Origin: Klebsiella pneumoniae
GTDB taxonomy: Bacteria; Desulfobacterota; Binatia; UBA12015
NCBI GenBank assembly: GCA_945872365.1
Contig: CAMBZJ010000025.1
Span: forward strand, 1 to 45,682
Reading direction: 5' to 3'
DNA: 45,682 bases
Shown: positions 32,144-41,084 of the stretch, piece by piece
How the letters are laid out: the number at the start of each line of letters is the position of its first letter
Numbering within the stretch: the stretch's first letter is position 1
The notes under the pieces: model-generated
The model's database searches: none
Seen by the model: the letters and a program-made list of their open reading frames with translations, nothing else
Told to the model about the DNA's origin: nothing
Made by a program: the position numbers and the translations under genes

Positions 32144-33247
32144 TCAGGCGCCGCGTCCGGCGGCGAGCCGTTGCGTGGCGCCGGGCGCGGGTGTCCCCTC
32201 GGCGAGCGATCGCCGGCTGCAGCGAATCCGAACCCGGACCGCGTCGTCCATCGCGTCCGCCCGCGCGGTTCGTTCGATCCGCACGTCGAGCGCCCGCGCG
32301 GCTCGCTCGAGCACGTCGCCACCACCCCAGGATCCCGTCTCGGTGCTCGCAGAGGCGTCCGTGCGGCCCGCCCCGGTTGCCCGCGCGAGGAGGTCGATCG
32401 CAAGTTCGTCGCGCCGGAGCAGGCTCACCCGGACCCGCAGAGCCGTTCCCGGCGCTCGTGCGAGCGCCTCGTAGGCGAGGACGCCCATCAGTCGGGCGAG
32501 TCCGCGCGGATCGGCGTGGACGGCGAGCCCGGGCGGACAGTCCACGTCGATCCGACCGCCAGCGAGCATCGCCTCGTTGCGGATCGGCGCGAGCAGCAGT
32601 TCGAGCCAGGGTAGCACCGTGAACTCGCTCGAAGTCCCGGCGATCCGCCCGCTCTCGCTCTCGGCGAGGAAGAGCAGTCCCTCCAGGTACGACAGCAGGC
32701 GCTCGGAACAACGCCGGATCCTGTCGAGCGCCTCGCGGTGCGCTTCGTCGAGGCGCTCGCCGGCTTCCTCGCGCAGGATCTCGCTGTAGCCGACGATGGC
32801 GTGGAGCGGCGTGCGGAACTCGTGCGACAGGTTGCCGAGCAGGTTGCCGCGCATCTCGATCGCGCGTTGCCGCAGTCTCCGGGCGACGAGCGCCGCGCGC
32901 ACCGCGGCCAGGACCGCAGGCCCGTGGAACGGCTTCACGATGTAGTCGCGGGCCCCGAGTCGCAGGCAGTCGATGGCGCTCTCGAGCGAGCCCTGTCCGG
33001 TCACGACCAGCGCCTCGACGTCGATCGAGGCTTCGCGGATCGCCCGCAGCGACTCGGTTCCCGAGAGGTCCTGCGGCATGGTGAGATCGAGCAGGACGAC
33101 GTCGTAGCCGACCTCGCGCAGCAGGCCTAGTGCCTCCGAGCCGCGCGCCGTCGTGTCGACCCGGTACTCGTCCTTGAGCAGCATCCGGAGCGACTCGCGC
33201 GGTCCCGGCTCGTCGTCGACGACGAGGATGCGGCTCGGCTCACCCAT
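32144..33247 (-). CDS. Receiver-HisKA hybrid signalling protein with degenerate ATPase domain
   Basis: 367 residues from ATG 33247, where the receiver domain begins naturally; no strong Shine-Dalgarno. Receiver domain 5-120: acidic pair D11-D12, phosphoacceptor D54 in VVLLDLTMP, K105 in VKPF. HisKA 135-200: LSHEFRTPLHAIVGYSEIL with H142. The remaining region keeps the position of a HATPase domain (ADPRGLARLMGVLAYEALAR) but has no N-box asparagine and no G1 (DxGxG) or G2 glycine motifs. It probably cannot bind ATP as a usual histidine kinase and may act as a phosphotransfer or scaffold protein. Co-transcribed with the CxxC protein. Confidence 0.8.
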   Translation of the reverse strand: MGEPSRILVVDDEPGPRESLRMLLKDEYRVDTTARGSEALGLLREVGYDVVLLDLTMPQDLSGTESLRAIREASIDVEALVVTGQGSLESAIDCLRLGARDYIVKPFHGPAVLAAVRAALVARRLRQRAIEMRGNLLGNLSHEFRTPLHAIVGYSEILREEAGERLDEAHREALDRIRRCSERLLSYLEGLLFLAESESGRIAGTSSEFTVLPWLELLLAPIRNEAMLAGGRIDVDCPPGLAVHADPRGLARLMGVLAYEALARAPGTALRVRVSLLRRDELAIDLLARATGAGRTDASASTETGSWGGGDVLERAARALDVRIERTARADAMDDAVRVRIRCSRRSLAEGTPAPGATQRLAAGRGA

Positions 33248-33491
33248 GGCGGTGGGCGCAGCAGCACCCGGCGTGCCATCCCCGACGACGGAGCGGCCCG
33301 CGCGCCCGGCCCCACGGCCCGCACCGCAAGAGTGCGTCCGGCGGGTTCGCGCGCGCCGGACCGCCCGCACAACCGCCCACCGTCGCGCCTGCGGAGCCGT
33401 CGCGGGAACGCACGACGTTCACGATTGAACGTTCGGATTCGTGCACGGTCGCGGACGCCATGGCGTTCGCGCGGCCCGGCGGCGACGCGGA

Positions 33492-34928
33492 TCAGAGCGG
33501 GCGATCGGGAATGCCGAGCTTGTCCATGCGGTACTTGAGGATGCGGCGGGTGGTGCCGAGTCGCTCGGCCGTGCGGGTCTGGTTGAAGTCGCAACGCACG
33601 AGTGCCTCGCGGATGATCCCGCGCTCGAAGTCGTCGACTGCGTCGGAGAGCGAACGCTCGCCGCGCAGGACCTCCTCGCTGCGCGCGGCCGCAGCGGGAG
33701 TCTCGGTCCTGCGCAGGGCCTCGGGAAGTTCCTCGACCCGGACCGGTCCGCCCTCGCCGAGGATGAAGAGCCGCTCGACCAGGTTTTCGAGTTCGCGCAC
33801 GTTGCCGGGCCAGCGGTAGCGCTCGAAGAGCGCGACCGCCTCGGGCGAGAACGGCCGCTCGGCGACCGAGAGTTCGGCGGCCTTGGCCCGGGCGAATTGG
33901 CGCAGGAGGAGCGGGATGTCCTCGCGCCGTTCGCGCAGCGGGGGCAGGGCGAGGGAGACGACGTTCAGGCGATAGTAGAGATCGCCCCGGAAGCTGCCGT
34001 CGGCAACCGCCTGCTCGAGGTTGCGATTGGTGGCGGCGACGATCCGCACGTCGATCGAGACCGGCTTCGCTCCCCCGACGCGCGTGATCTCGCCGGTTTC
34101 GAGGACGCGCAGCATCTTCGCCTGAAGGGCGGGGTGCATCTCGCCGATCTCGTCGAGGAAGATCGTCGACTCGTGGCTCAGCTCGAACTGGCCGATCTTG
34201 CGGGTGTCGGCGCCGGTGAAGGAACCGCGCTCGTGGCCGAAGAGTTCGCTCTCGAGCAGGTTCTCGGGGATCGCCGCACAGTTGATCGCCGTCATCGCGC
34301 GGCGCGAACGCGGGCTCTGGTGGTGCAGCGCGCGCGCGATCAGTTCCTTGCCCGTCCCGCTTTCGCCGGTCACGAGAACGGTCGTCCTCTGCGGCGCGAC
34401 CATTGCGATCGTACGGAAGATCGGCTGCATCGCGGCACTGCGGCCGACGATATTACCGAGCTGGTAGCGACGGCCCACCTCGGCTCGAAGCTCCTCGACC
34501 TCGCGCTGCAGGGCCGCGGTGCGCCCCGCGTTCAGGACCACGGCGCGTAACTCGTCGAGGTCGAACGGCTTCTGGACGTAATCGAAGGCGCCGAGCTTCA
34601 TCGCCGTGACCGCCGTCTTGAGCGTACGGGTCGCGGTGAGCATGATGACCGGCAGGTCGGGTCGGCTCCCCTTCATGCGTTCGAGGACGGCGAGGCCGTC
34701 GATGCCCGGCATCAGGATGTCGAGCAGGACGACGTCGGGCCGCTCGGTCGCGAGAAGCGCGAGCGCCTGCTCGCCCGACTCCGCCGGGATGACCTCGAAG
34801 CCGTCGCGTAGCACGAGCCGCAGCGACTCGCGGACGCCGAGTTCGTCATCGACGACGAGCACGCGCGTCCGCCGTGGCGTCGCCGGGGAGGCCGGGCCGG
34901 GAGCCTCAGGAGTCGCGCCGGAGTCCAT
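33492..34928 (-). CDS. NtrC-family sigma-54-dependent response regulator
   Basis: 478 residues from ATG 34928, overlapping the upstream pseudokinase gene by 23 nt. Receiver domain 20-135 with D70 (VVLLDILMPGIDG) and K in VQKPF; AAA+ domain with Walker A GESGTGKE, NCAAIPENLLESELFGHERG, the sigma-54-contacting loop GSFTGA (usual GAFTGA with one change), Walker B TIFLDEIGEM and FRGDLYYRLNVV; then [15 protein letters not shown] and a C-terminal Fis-type HTH (NQTRTAERLGTTRRILKYRM). It is expected to activate sigma-54 promoters after phosphorylation, with the overlapping gene as partner. Confidence 0.95.
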   Translation of the reverse strand: MDSGATPEAPGPASPATPRRTRVLVVDDELGVRESLRLVLRDGFEVIPAESGEQALALLATERPDVVLLDILMPGIDGLAVLERMKGSRPDLPVIMLTATRTLKTAVTAMKLGAFDYVQKPFDLDELRAVVLNAGRTAALQREVEELRAEVGRRYQLGNIVGRSAAMQPIFRTIAMVAPQRTTVLVTGESGTGKELIARALHHQSPRSRRAMTAINCAAIPENLLESELFGHERGSFTGADTRKIGQFELSHESTIFLDEIGEMHPALQAKMLRVLETGEITRVGGAKPVSIDVRIVAATNRNLEQAVADGSFRGDLYYRLNVVSLALPPLRERREDIPLLLRQFARAKAAELSVAERPFSPEAVALFERYRWPGNVRELENLVERLFILGEGGPVRVEELPEALRRTETPAAAARSEEVLRGERSLSDAVDDFERGIIREALVRCDFNQTRTAERLGTTRRILKYRMDKLGIPDRPL

Positions 34929-36369
34929 GGGCAGCGCCCTCTTGCGGCAGCGGTGCGTCGGCGACCGTCCTTCGTGTGGCCTCCGCACCCGGAAAGCGCA
35001 GCGCGATGCACCGCTGCGCGCCCTCGTGGTCGGATTCGAGCGTGACGTTGTCGGCGGCGAGCGCGCCGCGGGCGAGCAGGAGGGCGAGCGGGAGTTCGTC
35101 GTCGAGGCCGCTCACCCCGCGCAGGTGGGTTGTGGCACCGGCTTCGCGATGGCGCAGGAGGAGGGTGTCGCCCACGGCCTCGACCTCGAGGGTCCCGCCC
35201 GGCTCGATCGTCTCGAGTACGTGGCGGGAGATCGCCGTGAGTGCGGCGCGCAGCCGGGCCTCGTCGGCGAAGGCGATGAACCCGGCGTCCTCGGGAAGCT
35301 CGACCCCGCAGTCCTTCGCGGATCGCCCGGCGGTCGCCTCCCGCAACGACTCGCGGAGCAGGGCCGACACGTCGATTCTGCGCGGTCGCGGCGGTGCGAG
35401 CCGCGAGAAGGCGAGGATCTCCTCGAGCGCTCCGTCCATGCGCCCGATCGCCTCCTCGGTGAGGTCGCGAAAACGGGCGAGGTCCGCCGGGTCGCTCGCG
35501 AGTTGCGCGACGCTCTGCACGAAGGTCCGCACGGTCACCAGCGGGTTCTTGATCTGGTGGGCGAGTTCGACGGCAATGGCCTCGCTGCCGACCGCGCCGG
35601 TCGCAGCGGGTTCGGACACGCGGCTGCGGGCGGGAGGAAGCGGCGCCGCGTGCACCCCGGACGGCGCCGCGGCGATCCCGGCGGCCGCGGTCGGCTCGAG
35701 CGGATCCCAGCGTAGGTCGTCGGCGCGGATGGTGACGCCGTCGAGGGCGAGCAGCGAGCGCGCGAGGACGGCATCGAGTTCGGCGGCGTCGCCCGGCCAC
35801 GGGTGTGCGGCCAGGGCGCGCTCGGCGTCGGGCGAAATGGCGGGCACCTCGCAGCCGAGTTCGGCGGCGAGCACGACGAGTCGCTCGCGAGCGATGGCCG
35901 CGACGTCCTCGCCGGCCCGCGCGAGGGCCGGGGCGCGGACGGAGATCGTCGAGACGAGGGCGAAGAAGTCCGGGCGAAGCGTGGCTCGCAGCGTCGCGAG
36001 ATCGGCCGCGCTCGCGCTCACCAGTCGCGGTCCATCGCCGTCCATGAGCCGGAGGAGGGCGGCTTGCGCATCGTCCCCGAGCTTCTCGATCCCGTCGATC
36101 GCAAGCGTGCAGCGCGGCGAAGTCGCCGCCCGTATCAGGGCGGCGAGCAGGTCGTCGCGCGTCGCGTGCAGGTCGAGCGTGATCAGCCGGTCGCGCCGGC
36201 TCGCCGCGTGGATCGACGCGGCAATCCTCGAAAAGGCCGCGCCGAAGCAATCGAGGCACAGCACCGGCAGCCCGGAGCCCGCCACCCGGGCGAGCGTGCG
36301 CGCCGAGGCGGGCGGGATGAGACGCAGGGCCGGCGGGATCTCGCGGTGTGGGTCCACCATGCTCGCCAC
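34906..36369 (-). CDS. Fusion of a decayed sigma-54-activator-like AAA+ module with a HisKA domain; probable histidine pseudokinase
   Basis: 487 residues from GTG 36369 (ATG 36360 is possible). Residues about 30-222 align by eye with the AAA+ domain of NtrC-type activators: Walker-B-like CTLAIDGIEKLGDDAQAALL (87-106), then LRPDFFALVSTISVRAPAL and HPWPGDAAELDAVL in place of [12 protein letters not shown]. The Walker A lysine and the GAFTGA loop are missing. Residues 262-335 are a HisKA domain with H271 in ELAHQIKNPLVTV. Residues 345-460 occupy the place of the ATP-binding domain but lack the N-box asparagine and the DxGxG and GxG motifs. Role unknown: partner, sensor or inhibitor of the overlapping NtrC-type regulator. 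Confidence 0.78.
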   Translation of the reverse strand: MASMVDPHREIPPALRLIPPASARTLARVAGSGLPVLCLDCFGAAFSRIAASIHAASRRDRLITLDLHATRDDLLAALIRAATSPRCTLAIDGIEKLGDDAQAALLRLMDGDGPRLVSASAADLATLRATLRPDFFALVSTISVRAPALARAGEDVAAIARERLVVLAAELGCEVPAISPDAERALAAHPWPGDAAELDAVLARSLLALDGVTIRADDLRWDPLEPTAAAGIAAAPSGVHAAPLPPARSRVSEPAATGAVGSEAIAVELAHQIKNPLVTVRTFVQSVAQLASDPADLARFRDLTEEAIGRMDGALEEILAFSRLAPPRPRRIDVSALLRESLREATAGRSAKDCGVELPEDAGFIAFADEARLRAALTAISRHVLETIEPGGTLEVEAVGDTLLLRHREAGATTHLRGVSGLDDELPLALLLARGALAADNVTLESDHEGAQRCIALRFPGAEATRRTVADAPLPQEGAAHGLRRDS

Positions 36370-36371
36370 GC

Positions 36372-36725
36372 TCAGGCCCGCTGCCCGGACTCGGTCGTCG
36401 TCGCCGAGCGCGCGTCGTCGCGCCGGGCGCGCATCAGCCCGAGCGCGCTCAGCACGATACCGGTCGCCGTGAACAGGCGACCGCCGGTCGCGACGACGTG
36501 GTAGAACTCCTGGTGAGCCCGCACGAGTTCCACGTCCGCATTGGCGGCGGCCTCATGGCCGCGCACGCTCGGCTCGGAAGGACGACTCGCGGCGCTCGTA
36601 GCGATGTCGCGCAGACGCATCGTGCCGGTGATCCAGTTCCCCGCCCCGAGCGCGAGGAGTCCGAGTCCGCCCACCAGCAGGTGGTTGCGGTACCAGGGGC
36701 GGCGGTTCGATCGCGGCTCGGGCAC
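36372..36725 (-). CDS. Small membrane protein, two predicted helices
   Basis: 117 residues from GTG 36725. A basic N-terminus is followed by a helix ([19 protein letters not shown]), a middle segment of about 45 residues rich in Ala/Ser/Glu, a second helix ([15 protein letters not shown]) and a charged C-terminus, giving both termini probably in the cytoplasm. It stops 2 nt before the pseudokinase GTG, so it leads the operon that contains the pseudokinase and NtrC-type regulator. No known family; it might provide the membrane input for that system. Confidence 0.62.
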   Translation of the reverse strand: MPEPRSNRRPWYRNHLLVGGLGLLALGAGNWITGTMRLRDIATSAASRPSEPSVRGHEAAANADVELVRAHQEFYHVVATGGRLFTATGIVLSALGLMRARRDDARSATTTESGQRA

Positions 36726-37170
36726 GCTAGCATCATCGGCGAATCGCGGGGCGCGTTGCAACCGGAGGTTTCGCCGCCGGGCGCCACGACCGAAGCGCCG
36801 TGGCGCGGACGTTGCGCCTGAAGGCCCGTGGGGCCGTGTCGGGAGGAGCCTCCGTCGCCCGCGATGCGCTGGCCCCGTGCTTGCGAGGACGGATTCGTCG
36901 AGGGGGGCGCGGGGCGGTGCATGGTGCGCCGTCCCGTGGCCCGGGGGGGAGCGGGCGGGCTGGTCGGCGCTAGCCGAACCGGTCCGCCCGTTCTCGCATC
37001 CGCTGACCTCGTTTCGGGCCTCTTCGGTCCTTGCCGCCGCCGCATCGCCGAAGGGGCGCTTTTGCATCGCGGGGCATCGTCGGACGCGGTGGATCGCTGG
37101 TAGGCGTTCCGCGGTCGGCATCGAGCGACGCGGCGGAGGGTCCGCCGCGCGGAACGACGGGGGGTGGCCT
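36726..37170. other. 445-bp intergenic control region between divergent regulatory genes
   Basis: No gene is supported; short open frames here have unusual composition. It contains the sigma-54-type promoter candidate at 36801-36815 reading right. No matching element was found for the leftward operon. Confidence 0.5.
36801..36815 (+). promoter_or_regulatory. Candidate sigma-54 (-24/-12) promoter
   Basis: TGGCGC-GGACG-TTGC, one mismatch to TGGCAC-N5-TTGC, with the GG and GC doublets at the required spacing. The predicted start near 36827 gives a leader of about 345 nt to the activator gene at 37171, which could thus be autoregulated. The base after TTGC is G rather than A/T. Confidence 0.45.
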
Positions 37171-38292
37171 GTGACAGAGCACACGGCGGCGGAACGCGGG
37201 GGCGGGTCGGGGGTGGCGGTCGCGGATGCGCCCGCGGGAGGTGTCCGGGTGGCGACGGGCGGCGGGACAGCGGGCCCACTTGGAGCGACCCCGGGCCGTC
37301 GCGCGCGCGGGGGTGACGCGCTCGTCGGCGCGAGCGAATCGATCCAACGGCTGCGAGCGGACATCCGCTGCTTCGCGCGCAGCGACGCGTGCGTGCTGGT
37401 CGAGGGCGAGACCGGCACGGGCAAGGAACTCGTCGCACGGGCTCTCCACGAGGAGAGCGCGCGTGCCGCGGGCCCCTTCGTCCCGGTGAACTGCGGTGCC
37501 CTTCCCGAGCAGCTCGTCGAGAGCGAACTCTTCGGCCACCTCCGCGGAGCCTTCACCGGCGCCCACCGCGATCACCCCGGGCTCGTCGAGGCGGCTGCGC
37601 GCGGCACGCTCTTCCTCGACGAGATCGAAGACCTGCCGCCGCCGCTGCAGGGAAAACTGCTGCGCCTGCTCCAGGAGGGCGAGTACCGACCACTCGGCGC
37701 CGTCCGCGCCAGGTCGGCGGACGTGCGGGTCGTCGCCGCTTCCAACGCGCAACTCGCCGGACTGGTCGCCGAGCGACGCTTCCGCTCCGACCTGTTCTAC
37801 CGGCTCGACGTTCTCCACCTCGAGGTCCCGCCGCTTCGCGCGCGGCCCGAGGACGTCGACCCCCTGGTCGCCCATTTCCTCGCTCGGACCGGTCGCCCGC
37901 GGGCGGTGGCAACCGGGGACCTCGAACCACCGCCGGAGTGTCTCGCCTGGATGCGCGGGCAGTCCTGGCCGGGCAACGTGCGCGAACTCGCGAACCTCGT
38001 CGAGCGCGCGGTCGTGCTCGTGGCCGAGCACGGGGCCGCCCGCGGCTGGGCGGTGGCGATCTCGGGCGCCGGCCGCGTCGCGGACGCCACGGCGGCGCCC
38101 CCGCCGCGACCGCCGGCGCGCTTCGAGCAGGCCGAGTCGCCGGAAGCGTCGGCGCTGCGCCGCCTCCTCGATCGGCATCGCTGGCGTCGCGATGCCGCAG
38201 CCCGCGAGATGGGAGTCTCGCGCGTCACGCTGTGGCGCCGGATGCGCCGGCTCGGCCTCGTGGGTGCCCCGGCGGATTCCGGGGCCGGCTGA
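37171..38292 (+). CDS. Sigma-54-dependent transcriptional activator without receiver domain
   Basis: 373 residues from GTG 37171 with GGGG about 7 nt upstream. After a 50-residue Gly/Ala-rich, apparently disordered N-terminus the AAA+ domain is complete: [15 protein letters not shown] (Walker A), [17 protein letters not shown], exact [41 protein letters not shown], and [17 protein letters not shown]-terminal Fis-type HTH ([19 protein letters not shown]) binds enhancer DNA. Lacking a receiver or any sensor domain, it should be controlled by another protein (as PspF is by PspA) or be constitutive. A pseudo-AAA+ protein encoded divergently is a possible partner. Confidence 0.92.
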   Translation: MTEHTAAERGGGSGVAVADAPAGGVRVATGGGTAGPLGATPGRRARGGDALVGASESIQRLRADIRCFARSDACVLVEGETGTGKELVARALHEESARAAGPFVPVNCGALPEQLVESELFGHLRGAFTGAHRDHPGLVEAAARGTLFLDEIEDLPPPLQGKLLRLLQEGEYRPLGAVRARSADVRVVAASNAQLAGLVAERRFRSDLFYRLDVLHLEVPPLRARPEDVDPLVAHFLARTGRPRAVATGDLEPPPECLAWMRGQSWPGNVRELANLVERAVVLVAEHGAARGWAVAISGAGRVADATAAPPPRPPARFEQAESPEASALRRLLDRHRWRRDAAAREMGVSRVTLWRRMRRLGLVGAPADSGAG

Positions 38293-38352
38293 ACCTCCGA
38301 AGTCCGCCCGAGTGCGCTTGCGAGCCCCGGGGAGGCCGGTTAACGCACGCGC

Positions 38353-39114
38353 GTGTCTCGCCTCGAGTGGTGCTTTCTCGGCCGTGTCGGGTACGACGAC
38401 GCCCGTCGTCTGCAGGAGCATCTGGCGGCCGAGCGGGTCGCGGGCACGATCGGCGACCGGCTGCTCCTCCTCGAGCATCCACCGGTCGTCACCCTCGGTC
38501 GCCATGCGCCCGATCCGTTCGCGGCCGTAGCGCGGGGCGACGCTCCGCTCCCCCCGGTGCCGGTGCGTGTCGGCCGTGGCGGTGGCGCGACCTACCACGG
38601 GCCGGGCCAGCTCGTCGCCTACCCGGTCGTGGCGCTGCGGTCGGGAGGGCGAGGCGTGCGCCGCTTCGTCGCGGCCCTCGAGGAGAGCCTGTGCGACGTC
38701 GCCCGCCTCTCGGGGGTGGCCGCCGTGCGGCGCGCCGGCCTGCCCGGTGCCTGGGCCCCCGGGGAATCGCCGCGCAAGCTCGGGTCGGTCGGGATCGGGG
38801 TCCGCCGCGGCGTGACGCTGCACGGTGCGGCCCTGAACCTTGCGCGTTCCAGCGTGGACGGCTTCCGCGGGTTCGATCCCTGCGGACTCGCGGGTGTGGT
38901 GGCGACCAGCGTCGAGGCGGAACTCGAAGCCCTGGGTCCCGGGGCCGGAGCGCTCCCCGGCCTGGAGACGGCGGCGGCACTCTGGGCGAGGAGCTTTGCG
39001 CGCCACGCCGGTTTCGCGCAGGAGTTCCGGATCGACCACGTTCGGACGCTCGGGTCTAGCGCCCGCGGGGAAGCGGCGTGTCGGTCGACGAACGAGGTGA
39101 CGACGTGGACGTGA
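38353..39114 (+). CDS. lipB: Octanoyl-[ACP]:protein N-octanoyltransferase
   Basis: 253 residues from GTG 38353. It moves octanoyl from ACP to lipoyl domains. Signature GRGGGATYHGPGQLVAYPVV near residue 74, the catalytic lysine in RKLGSVGIGVRRGVTLHG, and the catalytic cysteine in FDPCGLAG are present. Slightly longer than E. coli LipB owing to a C-terminal extension of about 25 residues (after FAQEF). Overlaps the start region of meaB. lipA is not in the window. Confidence 0.95.
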   Translation: MSRLEWCFLGRVGYDDARRLQEHLAAERVAGTIGDRLLLLEHPPVVTLGRHAPDPFAAVARGDAPLPPVPVRVGRGGGATYHGPGQLVAYPVVALRSGGRGVRRFVAALEESLCDVARLSGVAAVRRAGLPGAWAPGESPRKLGSVGIGVRRGVTLHGAALNLARSSVDGFRGFDPCGLAGVVATSVEAELEALGPGAGALPGLETAAALWARSFARHAGFAQEFRIDHVRTLGSSARGEAACRSTNEVTTWT

Positions 39115-40079
39115 AGCCGCTCCTGGATCGATTTGCCGCCCACGACCGCCGTGCGCTCGCGCGGCTGATCACGCTCGTCGAGAGCCGTTCGCCCGAGGTG
39201 CCGGCGATCATGCGCGAGATCTACCCGCGCGCCGGCAAGGCGGTCGTGATCGGCATCACCGGCCCCCCGGGCGCCGGCAAGTCGACACTCGTCGACGGGG
39301 TCGTCGCCCTCCTGCGGGCCTCGGGAAAGCGGGTCGGCGTCGTGGCGATCGATCCGTCGAGCCCGTTCTCCGGTGGGGCGGTCCTCGGCGACCGCGTCCG
39401 CATGCAGCAGCACTTCCTCGACGAGGGGGTCTTCATCCGCAGCCTCTCGACGCGCGGCCGCCACGGCGGGCTCGCGCGAGCCACGCGGGAGGTGGTGCAC
39501 CTCCTCGACGCCTTCGGCCACGACGTCGTGCTGGTCGAGACGGTGGGCGTCGGGCAGACCGAACTCGACATCATGAAGCTCGCGCACACCACCCTCGTGA
39601 TTCTCGTGCCCGAGGCGGGCGACACGATTCAGGTGATGAAGGCGGGCCTGCTCGAGATCGCCGACGTCTTCGTCGTCAACAAGGCCGACCGAGACGGCGC
39701 GCGCCGGCTCAAGAACGAGCTCGAGGTCATGCTCCACTTGCGGCCGTCGCAGGGCTGGAACGTCCCCGTCCTGCTCACCGAGGCCACGGCGGGCAAGGGG
39801 ATCGAGGAACTCTGGACGCGGATCACCGAGCACGGGGCGGCGCGGCATTCGTCGCGCGGCGAGCAGGATCGCGCCCGCGAGCGCTTCGAGGAGTGGGGCG
39901 AGATCCTTCGCGACGAGATCGCCGAGCGCATCGACCGGTCCCTCTCTCGCGCCGACCTCGCCGGGATCTCGGAGCGCGTGCGCGAGGGCGCGATCGACCC
40001 CTACAGCGCGGCGCTCGACGTCTTCGCCGACGCGGCGCTCATGTCGCGGATGCTCGGCGACCGGAGGGAGCGCGGCTGA
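39105..40079 (+). CDS. meaB: MeaB/ArgK-family G protein (methylmalonyl-CoA mutase chaperone)
   Basis: 324 residues from GTG 39105, preceded by a near-ideal GAGGTGA at 7 nt; GTG 39078 (GGGGA upstream) and GTG 39111 (GTGA overlap with lipB) are alternatives. P-loop GITGPPGAGKSTLVDG, then VVAIDPSSPFSGGAVLGDRV, TRGRHGGLARATREVVHLLD, DVVLVETVGVGQTE and base-specificity NKAD. It protects and reloads B12-dependent acyl-CoA mutases. No mutase gene is adjacent, so the client is elsewhere. Confidence 0.95.
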   Translation: MDVKPLLDRFAAHDRRALARLITLVESRSPEVPAIMREIYPRAGKAVVIGITGPPGAGKSTLVDGVVALLRASGKRVGVVAIDPSSPFSGGAVLGDRVRMQQHFLDEGVFIRSLSTRGRHGGLARATREVVHLLDAFGHDVVLVETVGVGQTELDIMKLAHTTLVILVPEAGDTIQVMKAGLLEIADVFVVNKADRDGARRLKNELEVMLHLRPSQGWNVPVLLTEATAGKGIEELWTRITEHGAARHSSRGEQDRARERFEEWGEILRDEIAERIDRSLSRADLAGISERVREGAIDPYSAALDVFADAALMSRMLGDRRERG

Positions 40080-40843
40080 TGCAGCCCTGGAGCGGGGCCC
40101 CGCCGGTGAGCGCGGGCGGCGGACGCCTACTCTGCATCGGCGACGTCCACGGCTGCGCCGCGGAACTCGAGCTGATGCTGCGTCACCTCGACGCCGACGT
40201 CTCCGACCGGCTGGTATTCCTCGGCGACTACGTCGACCGCGGACCCCAGTCTCGCGAATGCGTGCGCATCCTGCTCGAGATGAAGCGCCAACTCCCCGAC
40301 ACGATCCTCCTGCGCGGCAACCACGAGGAGATGTTCCTCGACCATCTCGACGGGGCGGGGGGCTACGGCGACGCCTTTCTGTCCAATGGCGGTGCCCAGA
40401 CGATGCGCAGCTTCGACCTGCGCGGCCCGCTCGGGCGCAAGGCCTCGGAGTCCGCGGCCGAGGAGGCGGTCGACGAGGAGATCGGGTTCCTGCGTCGCGA
40501 ACTCGTGCTGCACTTCAGCGAGGGCGGCGTCAGCTTCGTGCACGCGGGCGTCCGGCCGGGAACCGCGCTCGCGGAGCAATCGACCGACGACCTGCTGTGG
40601 ATCCGCGAGGAGTTCACCCGGGCCGACCCGGGGCTGCCGACGCTCGTACTCTTCGGGCATACGCCCTACCGCGAGCCGCTCTTCGATGTGCCGCGCAAGA
40701 TCGGGCTCGACACCGGCTGCGTTTTCGGCGGGTACCTGAGTTGCCTCGACCTCTCGGCGGGAAGTCTCCACCAGGTGCGGCGCGGCGAGCGACGGGTCCG
40801 AACCACCGACGTTTCGCGGCGCATGGCGGGGCTCGGGGCTTGA
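40079..40843 (+). CDS. Metallophosphoesterase, PPP-type serine/threonine phosphatase-like
   Basis: 254 residues; the ATG shares a base with the meaB stop (TGATG). The PPP metal-binding signature is complete: GDVHG, GDYVDRGP, LLRGNHE, VHAGVRPG and FGHTPY. It resembles bacteriophage-lambda-type and bacterial serine/threonine protein phosphatases or diadenosine tetraphosphatases; length fits both. Coupling to meaB is probably only transcriptional. Confidence 0.9.
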   Translation: MQPWSGAPPVSAGGGRLLCIGDVHGCAAELELMLRHLDADVSDRLVFLGDYVDRGPQSRECVRILLEMKRQLPDTILLRGNHEEMFLDHLDGAGGYGDAFLSNGGAQTMRSFDLRGPLGRKASESAAEEAVDEEIGFLRRELVLHFSEGGVSFVHAGVRPGTALAEQSTDDLLWIREEFTRADPGLPTLVLFGHTPYREPLFDVPRKIGLDTGCVFGGYLSCLDLSAGSLHQVRRGERRVRTTDVSRRMAGLGA

Positions 40844-40908
40844 ACGCCCGGGGCGTCGCGATCCAAGGCGACGCGGGTGTGTGCAACGCGGACGGCCGCG
40901 AGGCAGGA

Positions 40909-40937
40909 TCGACAACGCACGGGTCCGTTGCTACTTC
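40909..40937 (+). promoter_or_regulatory. Candidate promoter of tRNA-Met
   Basis: -35 TCGACA (40909-40914), 17-bp spacer, -10 TACTTC (40932-40937). Start would be near 40944, 12 nt before the tRNA. The -10 is weak. Confidence 0.35.
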
Positions 40938-40955
40938 ATTGGCCCGATCGGAATC

Positions 40956-41028
40956 GGCGGCGTAGCTCAGGTGGTAGAGCAGGGGTCTCATAATCCCCGC
41001 GTCGGAAGTTCGAGTCTTCCCGCCGCCA
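40956..41028 (+). tRNA. tRNA-Met (anticodon CAT)
   Basis: 73 nt. Acceptor GGCGGCG pairs perfectly with CGCCGCC (41021-41027), discriminator A. The paired 1-72 position marks an elongator-type or Ile2-type rather than initiator tRNA. Anticodon loop CTCATAA gives CAT. T arm GGAAG-TTCGAGT-CTTCC. Only CC of CCA follows (A-C-C-T). TilS, encoded next, modifies CAT-bearing tRNA-Ile2; whether this tRNA is Met or Ile2 cannot be settled by eye. Confidence 0.9.
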
Positions 41029-41084
41029 CCTCTTCCCCTTCCTCCCAGCGCGACTCGGCCTTCGCGGCGGCCTTCGAAGCCACG

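Noticed and set aside
36828-37103. 91-codon plus-strand frame in the regulatory intergenic region
   Set aside because: No ribosome-binding site, no motifs, Gly/Arg/Pro-rich; more likely leader sequence.
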